64,000 nucleotides of DNA from Salinicola halophilus (GCF_003206155.1 NZ_PZJV01000002.1:248001-312000), one strand, 5' to 3'. Counted from the first letter of the stretch, positions 26,012-36,056 are shown. Notes: generated by a model not told the origin, from the letters alone. Made by a program: numbers and translations.

Positions 26012-27512
26012 GGGGAACTCCGGTCTTGGAGGGGCGCAGTCGACGGTAGCCCTTGAGCAGCGTCGGCAGCAGCCAGACGAGGATCACCAGCGCGCCGAGG
26101 CCGGCACTGATGGGACGCTCGAAGAAAGCGAGCAGGTCGCCGTTGGTCTTGAGCATCGAGCTCATGAAGCTGTTTTCGAGCGTGCCGCCGAGCACCAGCC
26201 CGAGGATCGCCGGCGCCATGGGGAAATCGTTGCGCGCCAGCACGTAGGCGGCCATCCCGATGATCAGCATGATCCAGATGTCGGTCACCGCGTTGTTGAT
26301 GGCGAAGGCGCCGACGATGCAGAACATCAGGATCACTGGCATCAGGATCTTGCGCGGCGTGAGGATGAACACCTTGGAGGCACGGATCGCCAGGTAGCCG
26401 AGCGGCAGCATGATCAGGTTGGCGACGAAGAACACCGTGAACAGCGCATAGACCTGGCCGCCGCCCTCCATGAAGATGGTCGGCCCCGGATTCATCCCTT
26501 TCATGTAGAGCACGCCGATGACGATGGCCGTGATGGTGTCGCCGGGAATGCCGAACACCAGCGCCGGCACCCAGGCACCGCTGATGCCTGAGTTGTTGGC
26601 GGAGCTGGCGTCGACGATGCCCTCGATATGGCCGGTGCCGTACTTCGCCTTCTGCTTCGAACGGCTCTTGCCCAGGGCGTAGGCGATCCAGGCGGCGATA
26701 TCGGCACCCGCGCCGGGGAGCGCGCCGATCAGCGTGCCCAGCGAACTGCCCCGCAGCACGTTGCGCCAGTAGCGGCGAAGGTGGCGAGGCGTCTCACGAA
26801 AGACGCTGTCCTTGGCCATTACCGGCACGCTGCGCGACTCGTCCCGCGAGGCGTAGAACATCATGATCTCGTTCAACGCGAACATCCCGATCATCACCGG
26901 AATGAAGTTGATTCCCGCCATCAGGTCGGGCACGCCGAAGGTGAAGCGCGGCGCGCCGCTCATCATGTCGAGCCCGACGGTGGAGAGCAGCAGGCCCACC
27001 ATCAGCGAGAGAAATGCCTTCAGCCGCGAGCCGATGGCGATGAAGATCGAGCAGCTGAGCCCCAGCAGTGCCAGCCAGAAATACTCGAAGGAGCTGAAGT
27101 TGAGCGCCACCTCGGCGAGCGACGGCGACACGAACACCAGCACCAGCGTGCCGAAGAGCCCGCCGATCACCGAACACACCAGGTTGGTGCCCAGCGTCTC
27201 CCGGGCGCGCCCCTGCTGCGCCAGCCGGTGCGATTCGCCGACGTAGGCCGCCGAGGCGGGGGTGCCGGGAATGTTGAGATAGGTGCCGGGAATGTCGCCG
27301 GCGAAGATCGCCATCGCCGAGGTCGCGACGATCGCCGCGATCGCCGGCGTGGCGTCCATGTAGAAGGTGATCGGCACCAGCAGGGCGACGGCCATGGTGG
27401 CGGTGAGCCCGGGAATCGCGCCGACGAACAGGCCGAAGATCGCCGCGGCGACGATCACCAGCATCGTCTGGGCGTTGAAGACCATGGCCAGGCCCTGCAG
27501 GAATGCATCCAT
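25998..27512 (-). CDS. tctA: Tripartite tricarboxylate transporter, large permease TctA
   Basis: A 504-aa membrane protein with about 11-12 hydrophobic segments. TctA landmarks are GLFVGAIPGLTATMAVALLVPITF (start of the N-terminal half), GTPASAAYVGESHRLAQQGRA and GALPGAGADIAAWIAYALGKSRS. It is the main translocation unit of a TctABC secondary transporter for di- or tricarboxylates or sugar acids. Six nucleotides separate it from tctB. The downstream Ldh gene overlaps its end. Confidence 0.94.
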   Translation of the reverse strand: MDAFLQGLAMVFNAQTMLVIVAAAIFGLFVGAIPGLTATMAVALLVPITFYMDATPAIAAIVATSAMAIFAGDIPGTYLNIPGTPASAAYVGESHRLAQQGRARETLGTNLVCSVIGGLFGTLVLVFVSPSLAEVALNFSSFEYFWLALLGLSCSIFIAIGSRLKAFLSLMVGLLLSTVGLDMMSGAPRFTFGVPDLMAGINFIPVMIGMFALNEIMMFYASRDESRSVPVMAKDSVFRETPRHLRRYWRNVLRGSSLGTLIGALPGAGADIAAWIAYALGKSRSKQKAKYGTGHIEGIVDASSANNSGISGAWVPALVFGIPGDTITAIVIGVLYMKGMNPGPTIFMEGGGQVYALFTVFFVANLIMLPLGYLAIRASKVFILTPRKILMPVILMFCIVGAFAINNAVTDIWIMLIIGMAAYVLARNDFPMAPAILGLVLGGTLENSFMSSMLKTNGDLLAFFERPISAGLGALVILVWLLPTLLKGYRRLRPSKTGVPHDTP

Positions 27513-27518
27513 CGGCGA

Positions 27519-28016
27519 TCACCCGGCGAGTGAGAGAGAGGAGAAGGGAAGGCGCTGTGAAAGCAGTAGGCCTTCCGGCAGCGGAATCAGCAGGTAGCGC
27601 GAGAAGAGCCAGTAGATTGTCCCGGAGACGACGAGAGCGACGATCACCGCCAGCCAGAGTCTGGCGCCGCGCATCAACATCAGCGCCAGCATCGAGACCG
27701 CCATGCAGATCATCGCCCCCAGGATCTCTGCGGTCAGGATGTAGAACACCACCAGCGCGCAGGGCACCAGCGAGAGCGCAAGCCCGCGCCAGTCGAAGCG
27801 ACCCACGACGCCGCGCGAGTCGCCGAGGGCGGCACGCCACGCGGTGAGACTCGTCAACGTCAGCAGCACCCCGCCGAGGATCATGCCGATGCCGATGATC
27901 GTCGGGAACAGCGACGGCCCGAACTGCAGCGTCGGCATCGTCGGGTAGGTGCGAGCGACGGCGACGATCACGCCGCCGCCGATCGCGAATACCAGGCCGA
28001 GCAGGAAATCTCTCAT
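27519..28016 (-). CDS. tctB: Tripartite tricarboxylate transporter, small permease TctB
   Basis: A 165-aa protein with four predicted helices (residues ~7-22, 32-55, 78-112, 125-145), typical of TctB in size and topology and in position between tctC and tctA. Its sequence is poorly conserved across the family, so identification rests largely on context and topology. The start is at 28016, 27 nt downstream of the tctC stop. Confidence 0.9.
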   Translation of the reverse strand: MRDFLLGLVFAIGGGVIVAVARTYPTMPTLQFGPSLFPTIIGIGMILGGVLLTLTSLTAWRAALGDSRGVVGRFDWRGLALSLVPCALVVFYILTAEILGAMICMAVSMLALMLMRGARLWLAVIVALVVSGTIYWLFSRYLLIPLPEGLLLSQRLPFSSLSLAG

Positions 28017-28043
28017 GCGCTCATCTCCCGGCGGAATGGGGGA

Positions 28044-29021
28044 TCATTTGGCCAGCCCGACCTGTTCGACGATCTCGCCGAAGCGTTCGTCCTGCTCGGC
28101 CATGAAGGTGCCGAAGTCGTCCGCCCCGCGCCACTGGGTGCCGAAGCCCTGCCTGGCCATGAAGTCCTGATAGGTGTCGCTCTCGTAGGCGGCCTGGATC
28201 GCGCTCTCCAGCGTCTCGACCACGGCCGGGTCCATGCCCTTCGGCCCGGCGATGCCGCGCCACTCGCCGATGGTGTAGTCGCTGCCGATCGCCTCTTTCA
28301 GGGTGGGGACGTCGGGGAAGGAGTCGAGTCGCTCCGGCGCCATGATCGCCAGGCTCTCGACGCGGCCGGCATCCATCATCGAGCGCGCTTCCGGCACCGA
28401 GCTCGGCACGATGTCGATGCTGCCGGCGGCCATCTCGGTCATCGCCGGTGCCGCGCCCTGGCTGGGAATCCACGAGACCCGATTGGGCTCCATGCCCTGG
28501 TCGAGCAGGAAACCGGCGAAGGCGAGGTGCCAGACGCCGCCCTGACCGGTACCGGAGGCGTTGTAGCTGCCGGAAGACTCGCTCTTCACCTTGTCGATGA
28601 GCGTGTCGAGGGAGTCGAAGGGCCCGTCCGCGGCGACCTGGATACCCGCGTAGTCGTAGTTGATCTGCGCGATCGGGGTGTAGTCGGCGTAGGTGAGCTG
28701 GGTCAGCCCCTGCCAGTGCATCATGTTGATCTCGCCGGTGATCAGCCCGAGCGTATAACCGTCCGGTTTCGCCATCGCCATCGCCGTGTGGCCGACCACG
28801 CCGCTGCCGCCGGTGCGGTTGACGACGTTGACGGTCTGGCCCAGCTCCTCCTCGAGCGCGGCGGCAATGGTCCGCGCGGTGGCGTCGGTCCCGCCGCCGG
28901 CGGCCCAGGGCACCAGCAGCGTGATCGGCTTTTCGGGGTAGTCGGCGAGCGCCGGTAGCGGGGCGAGCATCGCCACGCTGAGAAGGGCGAGGCATGGGCG
29001 TTTGAGCGAGGCGATAGGCAT
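28044..29021 (-). CDS. tctC: Tripartite tricarboxylate transporter substrate-binding protein TctC
   Basis: A 325-aa exported Bug/TctC-type binding protein. The signal peptide (~residues 1-26, ending PLPALA) is followed by DYPEKPITLLVPWAAGGGTDATARTIAAALEEELGQTVNVVNRTGGSGVVG, the standard family opening. GTGQGGVWHLA and KGMDPAVVETLESAI follow. It binds the anionic substrate in the periplasm for TctAB. First gene of the operon tctC-tctB-tctA-ldh-FAH; GGGAG precedes the ATG. Its upstream region carries a 16-bp repeat and the GntR-type palindrome. Confidence 0.94.
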   Translation of the reverse strand: MPIASLKRPCLALLSVAMLAPLPALADYPEKPITLLVPWAAGGGTDATARTIAAALEEELGQTVNVVNRTGGSGVVGHTAMAMAKPDGYTLGLITGEINMMHWQGLTQLTYADYTPIAQINYDYAGIQVAADGPFDSLDTLIDKVKSESSGSYNASGTGQGGVWHLAFAGFLLDQGMEPNRVSWIPSQGAAPAMTEMAAGSIDIVPSSVPEARSMMDAGRVESLAIMAPERLDSFPDVPTLKEAIGSDYTIGEWRGIAGPKGMDPAVVETLESAIQAAYESDTYQDFMARQGFGTQWRGADDFGTFMAEQDERFGEIVEQVGLAK

Positions 29022-29054
29022 GGCGAGTCTCCCGGCCCGAGGTGGGCATTATCG

Positions 29055-29110
29055 ATCGTAAGCATGAGCGATCGTGAGCATCGGTGATCGTGGGCATCAG
29101 CGATCGTGGA
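29055..29110 (-). repeat. 16-bp tandem repeat upstream of tctC
   Basis: GATCGT starts each 16-bp unit at 29055, 29071, 29087 and 29103. The units read GATCGTRAGCAT/GATCGTGGGCAT plus four variable bases. The array lies ~34-90 nt upstream of the tctC start, within its leader or promoter. Confidence 0.82.
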
Positions 29111-29220
29111 TTGTTTTGATTGTCGTACTCGCGGGCGGCCGGGATATCGGTGAGTCCTCAGGGCCACGACGCCAGGCCAGCCTAACCCCATTGCTCGGGA
29201 GCGTATTTGCTCCAAAAGTC

Positions 29221-29253
29221 TATGTTGTACTTATTGTCTATATGTTGAACATA
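29221..29253. promoter_or_regulatory. Candidate GntR/FCD operator pair (TATGTT-G-AACATA)
   Basis: TATGTTGAACATA (29241-29253) is a perfect odd palindrome. It is the exact reverse complement of the 13-mer found upstream of the GntR gene at 36057-36069. A degenerate copy, TATGTTGTACTTA, lies at 29221-29233, exactly 20 bp (two helical turns) away, as expected for cooperative dimer binding. It sits between the divergent tct and gguC units. Confidence 0.72.
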
Positions 29254-29276
29254 GAGGGTCTAGGATGACGTCGCTG

Positions 29277-29332
29277 CGTTCCGGCGTTCCGGCGTTCCGG
29301 CGTTCCGGCGTTCCGGCGTTCCGGCGTTCCGG
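29277..29332 (+). repeat. 8-bp tandem repeat, seven copies
   Basis: CGTTCCGG is repeated seven times without interruption from 29277 to 29332, followed by a diverged CGATGCGG. It lies between the operator-like palindrome and the gguC start, so it is probably in the gguC 5' leader, and its copy number may vary by slippage. Confidence 0.95.
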
Positions 29333-29502
29333 CGATGCGGGGCGCGGACGGTATCCGTTGTCGCCCGCAGGCCGCCGCGTCGTCATCGCCCGAGGTCATC
29401 CGAGTCGCACCGATGACGGCGTCGTCGAGCGCCCTTCCAGCGAGTCGGTGAGTGAACGAGTCGGCGAGCCAACGAGCCAACGAGCCCACCAGGAGAGTGT
29501 CC

Positions 29503-30495
29503 ATGCGTCTGATCCAGTTTCTCGAGAACAACCGCCTGGCGGTCGGCTACGTCGAAAGCGACAGCCAGGTGCGCCTCGTCGAGGGAGAGGGCGGCGTCTA
29601 CGCCTTGGCCCGGCGCGCCATCGCTGAGTCGCGCGCGCTGACCGAGGTCGTCGAAGCCGCGCTCACCGAGACCCGTCTCGACTACGCCGAGCTGGTCGAG
29701 CAGCGCCGCCTGCTGCCGCCGTTGACCCATGCCGACCCGGCGCACTGCCTGGTCACCGGTACGGGGCTGACGCATCTGGGCAGCGCCGACACCCGCTCGG
29801 CGATGCACGCCGCCCAAAAGATCGACGAGAGCGAACTGACCGACTCCATGCGCATGTTCCGCATGGGCCTGGAGGCGGGGAAACCGGCGCACGGTAAGGT
29901 CGGGCCGCAGCCGGAGTGGTTCTACAAGGGGGACGGTGACTGCGTGGTCGCCCCGGAGGCCGACATTCCGTCTCCCGCTTTCGCCGAGGACGCCGGCGAG
30001 GAGCCGGAGCTGGCGGGTCTCTACCTCATCGGCGAGGACGGCACGCCGTGGCGGGTGGGGTACGCCATCGGCAACGAGTTCTCGGACCACGTCACCGAGC
30101 GCTTCAACTATCTGTGGCTGGCGCACTCCAAGCTTCGCGCCTGCAGCTTCGGGCCGGAGCTTCTGATCGGCGAGCTGCCGGAGAGTCTCGAGGGCACCAG
30201 CCGCATCGTGCGTGACGGCCGCGTGCTGTGGGAGAAGCCGTTCGCCACCGGCGAGGCCAACATGGCGCACAGTCTGGCGAATCTCGAGCACCACCACTTC
30301 AAGTACGACAATTTCCGCCGCCCCGGCGACGTCCACGTTCATTTCTTCGGCACGGCCACCCTGAGCTTTGCCGATAGCGTGGTGGTCGAGCCCGGGGATC
30401 GCTACGAGATCACGCTGCCGGCCTTCGGCCGCACGCTGCGCAACACGCTGAAGCCGGCGGACGATCGCGGCTACTCGGCGGCGAAGGCGCTCTAG
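29503..30495 (+). CDS. gguC: GguC/AraD1 family protein (FAH-fold, 2-keto-3-deoxypentonate metabolism)
   Basis: A 330-aa protein of the GguC/AraD1 family, which carries a fumarylacetoacetase-like fold. Conserved blocks are [19 protein letters not shown] (~residues 84-102), [15 protein letters not shown] (~128-142), [15 protein letters not shown] (metal ligand region) and [27 protein letters not shown]. In sugar-acid operons these proteins are proposed 2-keto-3-deoxy-L-arabinonate dehydratases or related lyases. Here it is followed by a pentonate-dehydratase-like gene, which would make its predicted substrate. The ATG at 29503 has AGGAGAG upstream; the in-frame start at 29452 lacks a site. Confidence 0.85.
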   Translation: MRLIQFLENNRLAVGYVESDSQVRLVEGEGGVYALARRAIAESRALTEVVEAALTETRLDYAELVEQRRLLPPLTHADPAHCLVTGTGLTHLGSADTRSAMHAAQKIDESELTDSMRMFRMGLEAGKPAHGKVGPQPEWFYKGDGDCVVAPEADIPSPAFAEDAGEEPELAGLYLIGEDGTPWRVGYAIGNEFSDHVTERFNYLWLAHSKLRACSFGPELLIGELPESLEGTSRIVRDGRVLWEKPFATGEANMAHSLANLEHHHFKYDNFRRPGDVHVHFFGTATLSFADSVVVEPGDRYEITLPAFGRTLRNTLKPADDRGYSAAKAL

Positions 30496-30575
30496 ATCCG
30501 ACGATGAGCCTTGTCTCTCTCGTTGACGGCGGGAGAGGCGCACCGACTGCAAGACACCGAAGAGAGCGACGAGTC

Positions 30576-32375
30576 ATGAGCGATCACCCCCGCGTCACCC
30601 CCGACCGCCTGCGCTCCCGCTGGTGGTTCGACAATCCCGACCACGCCGGCACCACCGCGCTGTGTCTCGAGCGCTACATGAACTACGGCATCACGCTGGA
30701 AGAGCTCTCGTCGGGGCGGCCGATCATCGGTATCGCCCAGTCCGGCTCGGATCTCACGCCCTGCAACCGCCACCATATCGATCTGGTCGAGCGGACCAAG
30801 GCGGGCATTCGCGCTGCCGGCGGGGTGCCGTTCGAGTTCCCGCTGCATCCGATCCACGAGAACGTGCGCCGGCCGACGGCGGGGCTCGATCGCAACCTCG
30901 CTTACCTCGGCCTGGTCGAGGTGCTGCACGGCTATCCGCTGGACGGGGTGGTGCTCACCACCGGCTGCGACAAGACCACGCCGGCGTGCCTGATGGCGGC
31001 GGCGACCGCCGATCTCCCGGCGATCGTGCTCTCCGGCGGGCCGATGCTCAACGGCTGGCGGGGCGCCGAGCGGGTCGGGTCCGGCACCATCGTCTGGGAG
31101 CTGCGCAAGCGCCTTGCGGTCGGCGAGATCGACTACCCCGAGTTTCTCGCCCGCATCGCCGACTCCGCCCCCTCGGTGGGCCACTGCAACACCATGGGCA
31201 CCGCCTCGACCATGAACTCCATGGCCGAGGCGCTCGGCATGAGTCTGCCCGGCTCGGCGATGATTCCCGCGCCCTACAAGGAGCGGCCGATGGTCGCCTA
31301 CGCCACCGGCGCGCGCATCGTCGAAATGGTGTGGGAGGATCTGCGACCCAGCCGAATTCTCACCCGCGAGGCGTTCGAGAACGCCATCGTCGTCTGCTCG
31401 GCACTGGGCGGGTCGAGCAACGCCCCGGTCCACATCAACGCCATCGCCCGCCACGTCGGCATCGAGATCGACAACGACGACTGGGAGCGTCTCGGTCACG
31501 CCATTCCGCTACTCGCCAACGTGATGCCGGCGGGGGCCTACCTCGGCGAGGAGTTCTTCCGCGCCGGCGGGGTACCGGCGGTGGTCAACGAACTGCTCGG
31601 CGCCGAGCGGCTGCACGCCGATGCGCCTACCGTCAACGGTTTCACCCTCGGTGAGAACTGCCGCGGGCGAGAGACTCAGGATGCTGACGTCATCCGGCGC
31701 TTCGACGACCCGCTGGTCGCCTCGGCGGGGTTCATCAATCTCAAGGGCAATCTGTTCGACTCGGCGCTGATGAAGACCAGCGTCATCTCGACGGACTTTC
31801 GCGCGCGCTACCTCTCCAACCCGGCGGATATCGATGCCTTCGAGGGGCGGGTGGCGGTGTTCGACGGCTCCGAGGACTACCACGCGCGTATCGACGACCC
31901 GGCCCTCGGCCTCGACGAGAACTCGATCCTCGTGATGCGCGGCGCGGGGCCGGTGGGGCATCCCGGCAGCGCCGAGGTGGTCAACATGCAGCCGCCGGAA
32001 GCGCTGATCAAAAGCGGTATCGACTCGCTGCCGTGTCTGGGGGACGGGCGCCAGTCCGGCACCTCCGGCTCGCCGTCGATCCTGAATGCCTCGCCCGAGG
32101 CGGCCACCGGCGGGGCGCTGGCACTGCTCGAGACCGGCGACCGGCTGCGCGTCGATCTGCGGCGCGGTCAGGTGACGCTCATGGTCGACGACGCCGAGCT
32201 CGACGCCCGCCGCACTCGGCTCGAGGCCGCCGGCGGCTACCCGTATCGGGATCACCAGACGCCGTGGCAGGAGATCCAGCGCTCGATGATCGAACCGCTC
32301 GATCGCGGCATGACGCTCAGGCCCGCCACCAAGTACCGCGCCATCGCCTGGGACTTGCCGCGGGACAATCACTGA
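30576..32375 (+). CDS. IlvD/Edd family sugar-acid dehydratase (L-arabinonate/D-xylonate dehydratase-like)
   Basis: A 599-aa iron-sulfur dehydratase. The three Fe-S cysteines are visible in [12 protein letters not shown] (~residues 49-60), [15 protein letters not shown] (~127-141) and [27 protein letters not shown] (~199-225). The length and the family pattern fit the pentonate dehydratase branch (AraC/XylD/YjhG) rather than IlvD. It converts a pentonate to 2-keto-3-deoxypentonate, which GguC or the FAH protein at 23.6-24.9 kb could then process. It is 80 nt downstream of gguC. The ATG at 30576 is chosen by homology of the N-terminus. Its TGA stop is part of the first unit of a 7-bp array. Confidence 0.9.
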   Translation: MSDHPRVTPDRLRSRWWFDNPDHAGTTALCLERYMNYGITLEELSSGRPIIGIAQSGSDLTPCNRHHIDLVERTKAGIRAAGGVPFEFPLHPIHENVRRPTAGLDRNLAYLGLVEVLHGYPLDGVVLTTGCDKTTPACLMAAATADLPAIVLSGGPMLNGWRGAERVGSGTIVWELRKRLAVGEIDYPEFLARIADSAPSVGHCNTMGTASTMNSMAEALGMSLPGSAMIPAPYKERPMVAYATGARIVEMVWEDLRPSRILTREAFENAIVVCSALGGSSNAPVHINAIARHVGIEIDNDDWERLGHAIPLLANVMPAGAYLGEEFFRAGGVPAVVNELLGAERLHADAPTVNGFTLGENCRGRETQDADVIRRFDDPLVASAGFINLKGNLFDSALMKTSVISTDFRARYLSNPADIDAFEGRVAVFDGSEDYHARIDDPALGLDENSILVMRGAGPVGHPGSAEVVNMQPPEALIKSGIDSLPCLGDGRQSGTSGSPSILNASPEAATGGALALLETGDRLRVDLRRGQVTLMVDDAELDARRTRLEAAGGYPYRDHQTPWQEIQRSMIEPLDRGMTLRPATKYRAIAWDLPRDNH

Positions 32376-32463
32376 GCCAAGAGCCAAGAGCCAAGAGCCA
32401 AGAGCCAAGAGCCAAGAGCCAAGAGCCAAGAGCCAAGAGCCAAGAGCCAAGAGCCAAGAGCCA
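32374..32463 (+). repeat. 7-bp tandem repeat GAGCCAA, ~12.9 copies
   Basis: Twelve perfect GAGCCAA units run from 32374 to 32457, followed by GAGCCA. The array begins inside the dehydratase stop codon (TGA at 32373-32375). It lies ~165 bp upstream of mmuP. The heptanucleotide unit is prone to slippage. Because it is downstream of one gene and upstream of the next, length changes would alter spacing but not a reading frame on this strand. Confidence 0.97.
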
Positions 32464-32628
32464 CGCGCTTCGACGGCGGCGGGGCGCCAGGCCCCCGCGT
32501 TACGCTCGCGCATCGTCTTGTTCCCAAACGGTCTTACGCATCAACGTCTTGCGTCCCCGTTCGGGGGCGAGATTGATTACCATTGCGGCCCCCGACACTG
32601 AGTCAACGAGCCGCAAGGGTAGTGTTTC

Positions 32629-34056
32629 ATGAGTGACAGCGAAGACTCGACGTTCAAGCGCAGCATGCAGAGCCGGCATCTGGTGATGCTGTCGCTGGGT
32701 GGCGTCATCGGTACCGGGCTCTTTCTGAGTTCCGGCTATACCGTCAATCAGGCCGGGCCGTTCGGCGCGATACTGGCCTATCTCATCGGGGGCGTCATCG
32801 CCTGGCTGGTGATGATGTGCCTGGGCGAGCTGACGGTGCAGATGCCGGAAGCGGGCGCCTTCAGCGCTCACGCCACGCGCTTCATCGGCCCGGCCACGGG
32901 CTACACCGTCGCCTGGCTCTACTGGCTCACCTGGACGGTGGCGCTGGGCTCGGAGTTCACCGCCGCCGCAGTCTTCATGGGCCGCTGGTTTCCCGATCTG
33001 CCCGGCTGGTACTGGAGCGCGATCTTCGCGCTGATCGTCTTCGCCACCAACGCCATCACCACCCGGCTTTTCGCCGAGACGGAGTTCTGGCTGTCGCTGA
33101 TCAAGGTCGCCACGGTGGTGGTCTTCGTCGCGCTCGGCGGCGCGGCAGTGGTGGGCTTCGTGCCGCTGGCGGGCGAGACGGCGAGCGGGGCGCCCGGGCT
33201 CGACAACCTCTTCGCCGAGGGGCTCTTTCCCACCGGCTATCTCGCCATCGGCACCACGCTGCTGGCGGTGATGTTCGCCTTCTCCGGCACCGAGCTGATC
33301 GGCATCGCCGCCGGCGAGACCGTCGACCCCGAGACCAACGTGCCCCGGGCGATCCGCGCCACGCTCTGGCGGCTGGTGCTCTTCTTCGTCGGCACCATCG
33401 TGGTGATCGCGGCGCTGCTGCCCCGCGAGCAGGCCGGGCTGGTCGAGAGCCCCTTCGTCGCAGTGTTCGACCGCATCGGCGTGCCGGGCGCGGCGGACGT
33501 CATCAATCTGGTGATCATCACCGCGCTGCTGTCGGCGGCCAATTCCGGGCTCTACGCCGCCTCGCGCATGCTCTGGACGCTGTCGCGTCAGGGCACGCTG
33601 CCCAGGGCGCTGGGGCGGCTCAATCGCCGCGGCATCCCCATGAATGCCCTCACGCTGAGCATGATCGGCGGATTCGGTTCGCTGTTCTCGAGCCTCTACG
33701 CGCCGGACGTGGTCTATCTGGCGCTGGTGTCGATCTCCGGACTCGCCGTGGTGGTCGTGTGGATGGCGATCGCGCTGAGTCAGTACCGCTTTCGCCGCGA
33801 GTACGTGCGCGCCGGCAACGATCCGCGGGATCTGCGCTACCGGACGCCGGGGTATCCCTTCGTGCCACTCGCCGCCTTCGGCTTTTGCCTGCTCGCCTGC
33901 GTGGGCATCGCCTTCGATCCGCAGCAGCGCGTCGCGCTCTACTTCGGCGTGCCCTTCATCGCGCTCTGCTACGCCACCTACTATCTGACCCGTTCGGGGC
34001 AGCGGGCTGTCGGGCAGACTCGCAACGCCGAACCCACTGAGGAGACGCCGACATGA
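32629..34056 (+). CDS. mmuP: Amino-acid permease, probable S-methylmethionine transporter
   Basis: A 475-aa APC-superfamily transporter with 12 predicted helices. It begins [33 protein letters not shown] (TM1 with the GxGxF substrate motif), then [24 protein letters not shown] (TM3) and [14 protein letters not shown] (TM6). By sequence alone it could be a lysine/aromatic-type permease. The assignment to S-methylmethionine rests on its 4-nt overlap with mmuM, an arrangement known from E. coli mmuPM. It lies downstream of the GAGCCAA array with a separate ~165-bp upstream region. Confidence 0.85.
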   Translation: MSDSEDSTFKRSMQSRHLVMLSLGGVIGTGLFLSSGYTVNQAGPFGAILAYLIGGVIAWLVMMCLGELTVQMPEAGAFSAHATRFIGPATGYTVAWLYWLTWTVALGSEFTAAAVFMGRWFPDLPGWYWSAIFALIVFATNAITTRLFAETEFWLSLIKVATVVVFVALGGAAVVGFVPLAGETASGAPGLDNLFAEGLFPTGYLAIGTTLLAVMFAFSGTELIGIAAGETVDPETNVPRAIRATLWRLVLFFVGTIVVIAALLPREQAGLVESPFVAVFDRIGVPGAADVINLVIITALLSAANSGLYAASRMLWTLSRQGTLPRALGRLNRRGIPMNALTLSMIGGFGSLFSSLYAPDVVYLALVSISGLAVVVVWMAIALSQYRFRREYVRAGNDPRDLRYRTPGYPFVPLAAFGFCLLACVGIAFDPQQRVALYFGVPFIALCYATYYLTRSGQRAVGQTRNAEPTEETPT

Positions 34057-35042
34057 GTGCCAACGCGACGTTCGATTCCCTGGCCAACCCTATCGCCGAG
34101 ATCGCCGCGCGCTTCGGCTTCATGATCGTCGACGGTGCGCTCGCCACCGAGCTCGAGCGCCTGGGCTGCGACCTGAACGACGCCCTCTGGTCGGCGCGGA
34201 TTCTGGATGAATCGCCGCAGACGATTCGCGATGTCCACCGCGCCTACTTCGAGGCCGGCGCCGACTGCGCCATTACCGCGAGCTATCAGGCGACCCGAGA
34301 GGGATTCATGCGCGCCGGGCTCGACGCCGAGACGGCGGACGAATTGATGCGTCGCTCGGTGACGCTGGCCCGCGAGGCGCGGGACGCCTTCTGGCGCGAG
34401 CAGGGAGACGCCGTCGCGAGACCCTATCCGCTGGTGGCGGCCTCGGTGGGGCCTTACGGGGCGTTTCTCGCCGACGGCAGCGAGTACCGCGGCTACGCCG
34501 ATTCGACAATCGACCGGGCTTTCCTCGCCGACTTTCACCGCCCGCGCCTGGAGACGCTGCTGGCCGCCGGGCCGGATCTGCTCGCGGTGGAGACGCTGCC
34601 GTCACTCGAGGAGGCGCTGGCGATTGCCGATCTGCTGGAAGCGCTCGACGCTCGCGCCTGGATCACCTTCTCGGCGAAGGATGGCGAGCACATCAGCGAC
34701 GGCACGCCCATCGCCGACTGCGCCCGGGCACTGGCGGGCCGACCCAACGTGGTCGCCATGGGGATCAACTGCACCGCACTTGTGCACATCGAGCCGCTGA
34801 TCGCGACGATTCGCACCCGGACCGCGCTGCCGGTGATCGTCTATCCCAACTCCGGCGAGCACTACGATCCGGTGGCCAAACGCTGGCACGCGGCGGATGC
34901 GCTGGCGGGCGCGGCGCCGGCGGATCTCGCCGACGGTCTCTCGCGCTGGCTGGCGGCGGGGGCGAGCGCCGTCGGCGGCTGCTGTCGGACGGGGCCGACG
35001 GATATTCGTGCGCTCGCCGAGCGGCGTCGGCGCGCGCGCTAG
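34053..35042 (+). CDS. mmuM: Homocysteine S-methyltransferase
   Basis: A 329-aa zinc enzyme that transfers a methyl group from S-methylmethionine (or SAM) to homocysteine, giving methionine. It shows the N-terminal [21 protein letters not shown] block (~residues 21-41). The zinc ligands are Cys in [10 protein letters not shown] (~residue 240) and the Cys pair in [12 protein letters not shown] near the C-terminus. It overlaps mmuP by 4 nt (ATGA), indicating translational coupling. A five-copy 15-bp array starts 9 nt after its stop. Confidence 0.93.
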   Translation: MSANATFDSLANPIAEIAARFGFMIVDGALATELERLGCDLNDALWSARILDESPQTIRDVHRAYFEAGADCAITASYQATREGFMRAGLDAETADELMRRSVTLAREARDAFWREQGDAVARPYPLVAASVGPYGAFLADGSEYRGYADSTIDRAFLADFHRPRLETLLAAGPDLLAVETLPSLEEALAIADLLEALDARAWITFSAKDGEHISDGTPIADCARALAGRPNVVAMGINCTALVHIEPLIATIRTRTALPVIVYPNSGEHYDPVAKRWHAADALAGAAPADLADGLSRWLAAGASAVGGCCRTGPTDIRALAERRRRAR

Positions 35043-35050
35043 CCGGCGTG

Positions 35051-35125
35051 CCGGGCGTCGTTACGTCGGGCGTCGTTACGCCGGGCGTCGTTACGCCGGG
35101 CGTCGTTACGCCGGGCGTCGTCGTG
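35051..35125 (+). repeat. 15-bp tandem repeat after mmuM, five copies
   Basis: CCGGGCGTCGTTACG is repeated at 35051, 35066, 35081, 35096 and 35111, with single changes in the second copy and in the end of the fifth. A second, more decayed series of GGTTCTG/GGTTCGG units follows to ~35215. The array starts 9 nt after the mmuM stop and ends near the converging GntR gene. Confidence 0.93.
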
Positions 35126-35204
35126 CATCGCGTGCTTTCGGCGTTTCGGTTCGGTCGGGGGTTCTGGTTCGGTCGAGCACTTTGGTTCTGCCGAGCGTTC
35201 TGGT

Positions 35205-35993
35205 TCAGTCGGGCACCAGGCCGAGCCGCATCTGCGGCATCTCGATGCCCAGCGCGTTCGCCGTCCCCTCGAGCAGGGTGACGGAGGCGAAGAAGGCGTC
35301 CCGCGGGCGGCGAGTGCGGATGCACTCCATCACCTGGCGGTGGCGCTCCAGGCTGTCACCTGGCGCGCTCTCGCTGACGTTGGAGGTCTCGATGAGCAGG
35401 TGGATGGAGGGGCGTAGAATGTGCGAGAGCTGCGTCCAGACGATGTTGTGCGTCGCCTTGAAGATGGCGACGTGAAAGGCGACGTCCCAGTCGTTGTGCA
35501 GGCGGGCGCGTTCGGCCGCATCCGCCGGGGCGTCACGCAGATGCTGGCCCATCCCCTCGAAGGCCTCCTCCAGGGCCACCAGATCCCGCGCGGTGGCACG
35601 ACTCGCCGCGGTCATCGCCACGTAGGGCTCCACGTCGAAGCGAAACGCCAGGATGTCGCGCTGGATGCCGGGGTTGGGGGTCGCGAAGCGTGTCATCCAG
35701 ATGGTGATCTGCGGGTCGAGAATGTTCCAGTCCGAGAACTCGCGAACGCGAGAGCCGTAGCCGGAGATCCGCTCGATCAGACCGGCATCCACCAGCCGGC
35801 GCAGCTCGCTGCGCACGGCGGAGCGGTTGCGTTCGAACCGCGTGCAGAGATCGACCTCCCGCGGCAGGAAGTCCCCCGGCCGGTAGTCCCCGGTGAAGAT
35901 GTCGCGCACCAGGGATTCGGCCACGCCAAGCGTCGACGCCGTCTCGTCCGATACGGCGCCGTTCGAAGAGATATCGCTACGAAAAGAGGTCAC
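35205..35993 (-). CDS. GntR family (FadR/FCD subfamily) regulator
   Basis: A 262-aa regulator. The winged helix-turn-helix is at ~residues 20-85 (GVAESLVRDIFTGDYRPGDFLPREVDLCTRFERNRSAVRSELRRLVDAGLIERISGYGSRV). The C-terminal FCD domain (~105-240) has the acidic/His metal-site pattern NDWDVAFHVAIFKATHN. The GTG at 35993 is chosen, with GGAG 10 nt upstream. Starting at 36086 would put the palindrome at 36057-36069 in coding sequence and give a basic, non-homologous leader. It follows the lgoD-uxaAB-TRAP operon on the same strand. The palindrome shared with the tct/gguC region points to control of that divergent pair, plus autoregulation. Effector likely a sugar acid. Confidence 0.87.
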   Translation of the reverse strand: MTSFRSDISSNGAVSDETASTLGVAESLVRDIFTGDYRPGDFLPREVDLCTRFERNRSAVRSELRRLVDAGLIERISGYGSRVREFSDWNILDPQITIWMTRFATPNPGIQRDILAFRFDVEPYVAMTAASRATARDLVALEEAFEGMGQHLRDAPADAAERARLHNDWDVAFHVAIFKATHNIVWTQLSHILRPSIHLLIETSNVSESAPGDSLERHRQVMECIRTRRPRDAFFASVTLLEGTANALGIEMPQMRLGLVPD

Positions 35994-36056
35994 GCGAGGG
36001 CGTCTCCGGTCTCGAAATCGGTCGCGGCGACGACCCGTCGCCCGAATCGACGCGAC

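Larger units (their letters stand above)
29022..29502. promoter_or_regulatory. Divergent control region tctC / gguC
   Basis: About 480 bp that contains promoters in both directions. It holds a 16-bp array (29055-29110), an operator-like palindrome (29241-29253) with a degenerate copy 20 bp upstream (29221-29233), and a seven-copy 8-bp array (29277-29332). A short run of CGAGCCAA units lies just before the gguC ribosome binding site. No gene is supported. Confidence 0.65.

Noticed and set aside
32374-32463. Repeats that could be read as a CRISPR array
   Set aside because: The unit is only 7 bp with no spacers, and no cas genes are present. It is a simple tandem repeat.
32464-32628. Possible SAM riboswitch or MetJ boxes upstream of mmuPM
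   Set aside because: Only scattered GTCTT motifs and a CCCCGTTCGGGG hairpin are present. No tandem AGACGTCT boxes or recognisable SAM riboswitch core could be found by eye.
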